In this document: positions 6,021-7,479 of the stretch, piece by piece
Layout of the letters: each line of letters opens with the position of its first letter
How positions within the stretch are numbered: position 1 is the first letter of the stretch
NCBI GenBank assembly: GCA_036524675.1
Contig: DATDBU010000014.1
Coordinates: forward strand, 1 to 7,479
Direction: 5' to 3'
Origin: DATDAW01 sp036524675
GTDB taxonomy: Bacteria; Verrucomicrobiota; Verrucomicrobiia; Chthoniobacterales; DASVRZ01
DNA: 7,479 nt
Made by a program: the position numbers and the translations under genes
Notes under the pieces: model-generated
Told to the model about the DNA's origin: nothing
Seen by the model: the letters and a program-made list of their open reading frames with translations, nothing else
The model's database searches: none

Positions 6021-7349
6021 ATGCCTCGCTCATTACCCTCCGATTTCGTCGTTCCAGAAAAGCCAACGTCCAATGATTCCGGTGTCCAAACTCTTAGCCT
6101 GGACATTCAGGTCATTACTCCCCTCTTCGGTGGCGGCGCCACGCCCGGAGAATGCGATCCCGTGACGCTTATCCGCGGCACAACGATCCGCGGGCACTTA
6201 CGGTTTTGGTGGCGCGCAACCGTTGGCGCACAATTTGCCACCTGGCAAGAGCTTGCAGAAGCGGAAGAAAAATTGTGGGGCAGCGCCAGTAATCCGAGTC
6301 AAATCTCAATCGTAAGCACTGTCACCGACGCAGGCAAAAAGCAACGTTGCGCGACTTTTCCTCCTGATAAAAGCTTCGCTAGATTTGAGCCTGGATTTCC
6401 AGCTTACGCGCTCTTTCCGTTTCAGGGAAAAAAGAAAAACGGCCGGATCGAAGAAGAGCCAGCTTTGGCATGCACAGGGGTAAAATTCAGGCTTGATCTT
6501 ACCTACCCTGATACGAACGAGCATGAAGTGAAAGTCGCGCTAAAAGCGTGGATCAATTTTGGCGGTATCGGTGCACGGACTCGACGCGGGTGTGGAAGCC
6601 TACTTTGCCATTCATTTTCTCCTGCCTCGATTGAAAAAATAGGAACATGGCACCAAGGCTACCAGAGGGAACTCGATATTTCGCGTAAGCTTGGATCACG
6701 CGCATCAAAAGATTGGCCGATCTGGCAAGGACAAATGCTCGTCGGTAAAAGTGAACGCAATGCGGGCGAGGCATGGGCGGATGTCATCGGCCTGTTGAGG
6801 TATTTTCGTCAGGGACAGGATTTCGGTCGAAACCCAGGCAGGGATCGTCCAGGTCGCTCTCGATGGCCGGAACCAGAAGCCGTACGGAGGTCCACCGGAA
6901 GAAGGTCTAGGTCTCATTCTGCGTTATCGCAGTTTTCGGATTTGGATTTTTATCCGCGTGCAGAGTTGGGCTTGCCTATTGTCGTTCATTTTAAAGACGC
7001 GAACACGGGAGATCCAGAAGACACTCAAGTTGTTCCATGGCGCGAAAATATCCGAGGGGAAATGGAAGCTGGCGAGCGAATGTGCAGCCCAGTCCTATTA
7101 AAAGTTCTCGCAACAGTCGATGGAGCCTTTGCTCCAGCGATCATCGCCTTGAACACTCCTGGAGTGGATGCTGTGGCATTGCAGTCGACCGCTCCTGTTA
7201 GCGACATTATTACGAATCAAGCAGTCGGCAACTCCACGTTGGCTCACTACACCAACTCCCCCTTGTCTGGCCTCTCAGATAGCGGTTCATCTCTTGAAGC
7301 ATTTCTTAAGTTTGCGCAGAACGACGGGTACTTTCTCCACCAATCATGA
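6021..7349 (+). CDS. cmr1: Type III-B RAMP protein Cmr1 (Cas7 group)
   Basis: Product of 442 aa, the Cmr1 subunit that caps the backbone of the Cmr interference complex near the 3' end of the crRNA. The N-terminus has the family signature VITPLFGGGATPGECDP (31-47) and RGTTIRGHLRFWWRA (52-66), then EKLWGSAS (83-90). The glycine-rich RAMP loop is GGIGARTRRGCGSL (181-194). The second ferredoxin-like fold shows GRSRWPEPEAVRR (278-290), FYPRAELGLPIVVHF (310-324) and the segment RMCSPVLLKVL (353-363). Length fits Cmr1. It starts 43 bases after the Card1-like gene with no Shine-Dalgarno, and its TGA overlaps the ATG of cmr2 as ATGA, so the two are translationally coupled. No lesion is seen. Confidence 0.93.
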   Translation: MPRSLPSDFVVPEKPTSNDSGVQTLSLDIQVITPLFGGGATPGECDPVTLIRGTTIRGHLRFWWRATVGAQFATWQELAEAEEKLWGSASNPSQISIVSTVTDAGKKQRCATFPPDKSFARFEPGFPAYALFPFQGKKKNGRIEEEPALACTGVKFRLDLTYPDTNEHEVKVALKAWINFGGIGARTRRGCGSLLCHSFSPASIEKIGTWHQGYQRELDISRKLGSRASKDWPIWQGQMLVGKSERNAGEAWADVIGLLRYFRQGQDFGRNPGRDRPGRSRWPEPEAVRRSTGRRSRSHSALSQFSDLDFYPRAELGLPIVVHFKDANTGDPEDTQVVPWRENIRGEMEAGERMCSPVLLKVLATVDGAFAPAIIALNTPGVDAVALQSTAPVSDIITNQAVGNSTLAHYTNSPLSGLSDSGSSLEAFLKFAQNDGYFLHQS

Positions 7350-7479
7350 ACCCCCATCTTCTCGCACTCTCCATCGGCCCCGTGCAGGATTTCATTGCGG
7401 CGGCGCGGCGCACTCGCGATCTTTGGTTTGGCTCGGAGTTGCTTTCGAGCCTTTCCAAGGCAGCGGCACGCGAGTTGTC
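7346..7479 (+). CDS. cmr2: Cmr2 (Cas10, type III-B), N-terminal part, cut by window end
   Basis: Only the first 44 codons are in the window. They read LLALSIGPVQDFIAAARRTRDLWFGSELLS, the conserved start of bacterial Cmr2/Cas10, the large subunit whose Palm domain makes cyclic oligoadenylate upon target RNA binding. The motif begins almost at residue 5, so no HD nuclease domain precedes it; this Cas10 would then rely on its cyclase activity and on the Card1-like effector. The Palm GGDD motif is beyond the window and cannot be checked. The start overlaps the cmr1 stop (ATGA). Confidence 0.93.
   Translation, partial: MNPHLLALSIGPVQDFIAAARRTRDLWFGSELLSSLSKAAAREL

Noticed and set aside
1..7479. 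CRISPR array
   Set aside because: I found no set of regularly spaced direct repeats of 25-40 bases; the only long direct repeats are the two cas3 end duplications.

Overview
This window is a CRISPR-Cas accessory region made of two parts. The left part, about 1-4.68 kb, carries a large cas3 gene of the subtype I-G (formerly I-U) type: a single 880-aa protein with the helicase first and the HD nuclease last. The right part, 4.69 kb to the window edge, is the start of a type III-B (Cmr) operon. It begins with a small DUF1874/AcrIII-1-like protein (candidate Crn2 ring nuclease), then a Card1/Can2-type CARF-PD-(D/E)XK nuclease, then cmr1 and the first 44 codons of cmr2 (cas10). No CRISPR array, cas1, cas2, cas4 or cas6 lies in the window, and none of the I-G partner genes of cas3 (csx17, csb1, csb2) is present.

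Layout: 1-259 no recognisable gene; 260-462 frameshifted relic of a cas3 5' end with its upstream region; 549-1016 ORF6N-domain gene; 1017-1339 intergenic, with two small inverted repeats; 1340-3982 intact cas3; 3964-4414 (minus strand) RelE/ParE-type toxin and its antitoxin; about 4466-4660 relic of a second cas3 3' end; 4686-5078 candidate crn2; 5090-5977 card1-like gene; 6021-7349 cmr1; 7346-end partial cmr2.

The most striking feature is the arrangement of relics. The intact cas3 is bracketed by a relic of a cas3 5' end on its left and a relic of a cas3 3' end on its right. A passenger gene lies between cas3 and each relic: ORF6N on the left, a toxin-antitoxin pair on the right. The 3' relic is still in frame, and many of its differences are synonymous or conservative. 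It therefore looks like the end of a diverged, once functional cas3 allele rather than a fresh copy of the neighbour.

If the family calls are right, the III-B part works as follows. Cmr2/Cas10 makes cyclic oligoadenylate when the Cmr complex binds target RNA. The Card1-like protein senses it through its CARF domain and cuts nucleic acid. The Crn2-like protein would degrade the second messenger and switch the response off. Cas3 would do DNA unwinding and cutting for a type I-G Cascade encoded elsewhere.

The organism cannot be fixed from this window. The high G+C of the cas3 region, the weak or absent Shine-Dalgarno sequences before nearly every gene, an I-G cas3 and ORF6N and toxin-antitoxin passengers would all suit a Verrucomicrobiota/Planctomycetota-type bacterium. 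That is inference only. G+C is clearly lower in the III-B part (26 of 60 bases at 5281-5340, against 43 of 60 at 3841-3900), suggesting the two halves have different histories.
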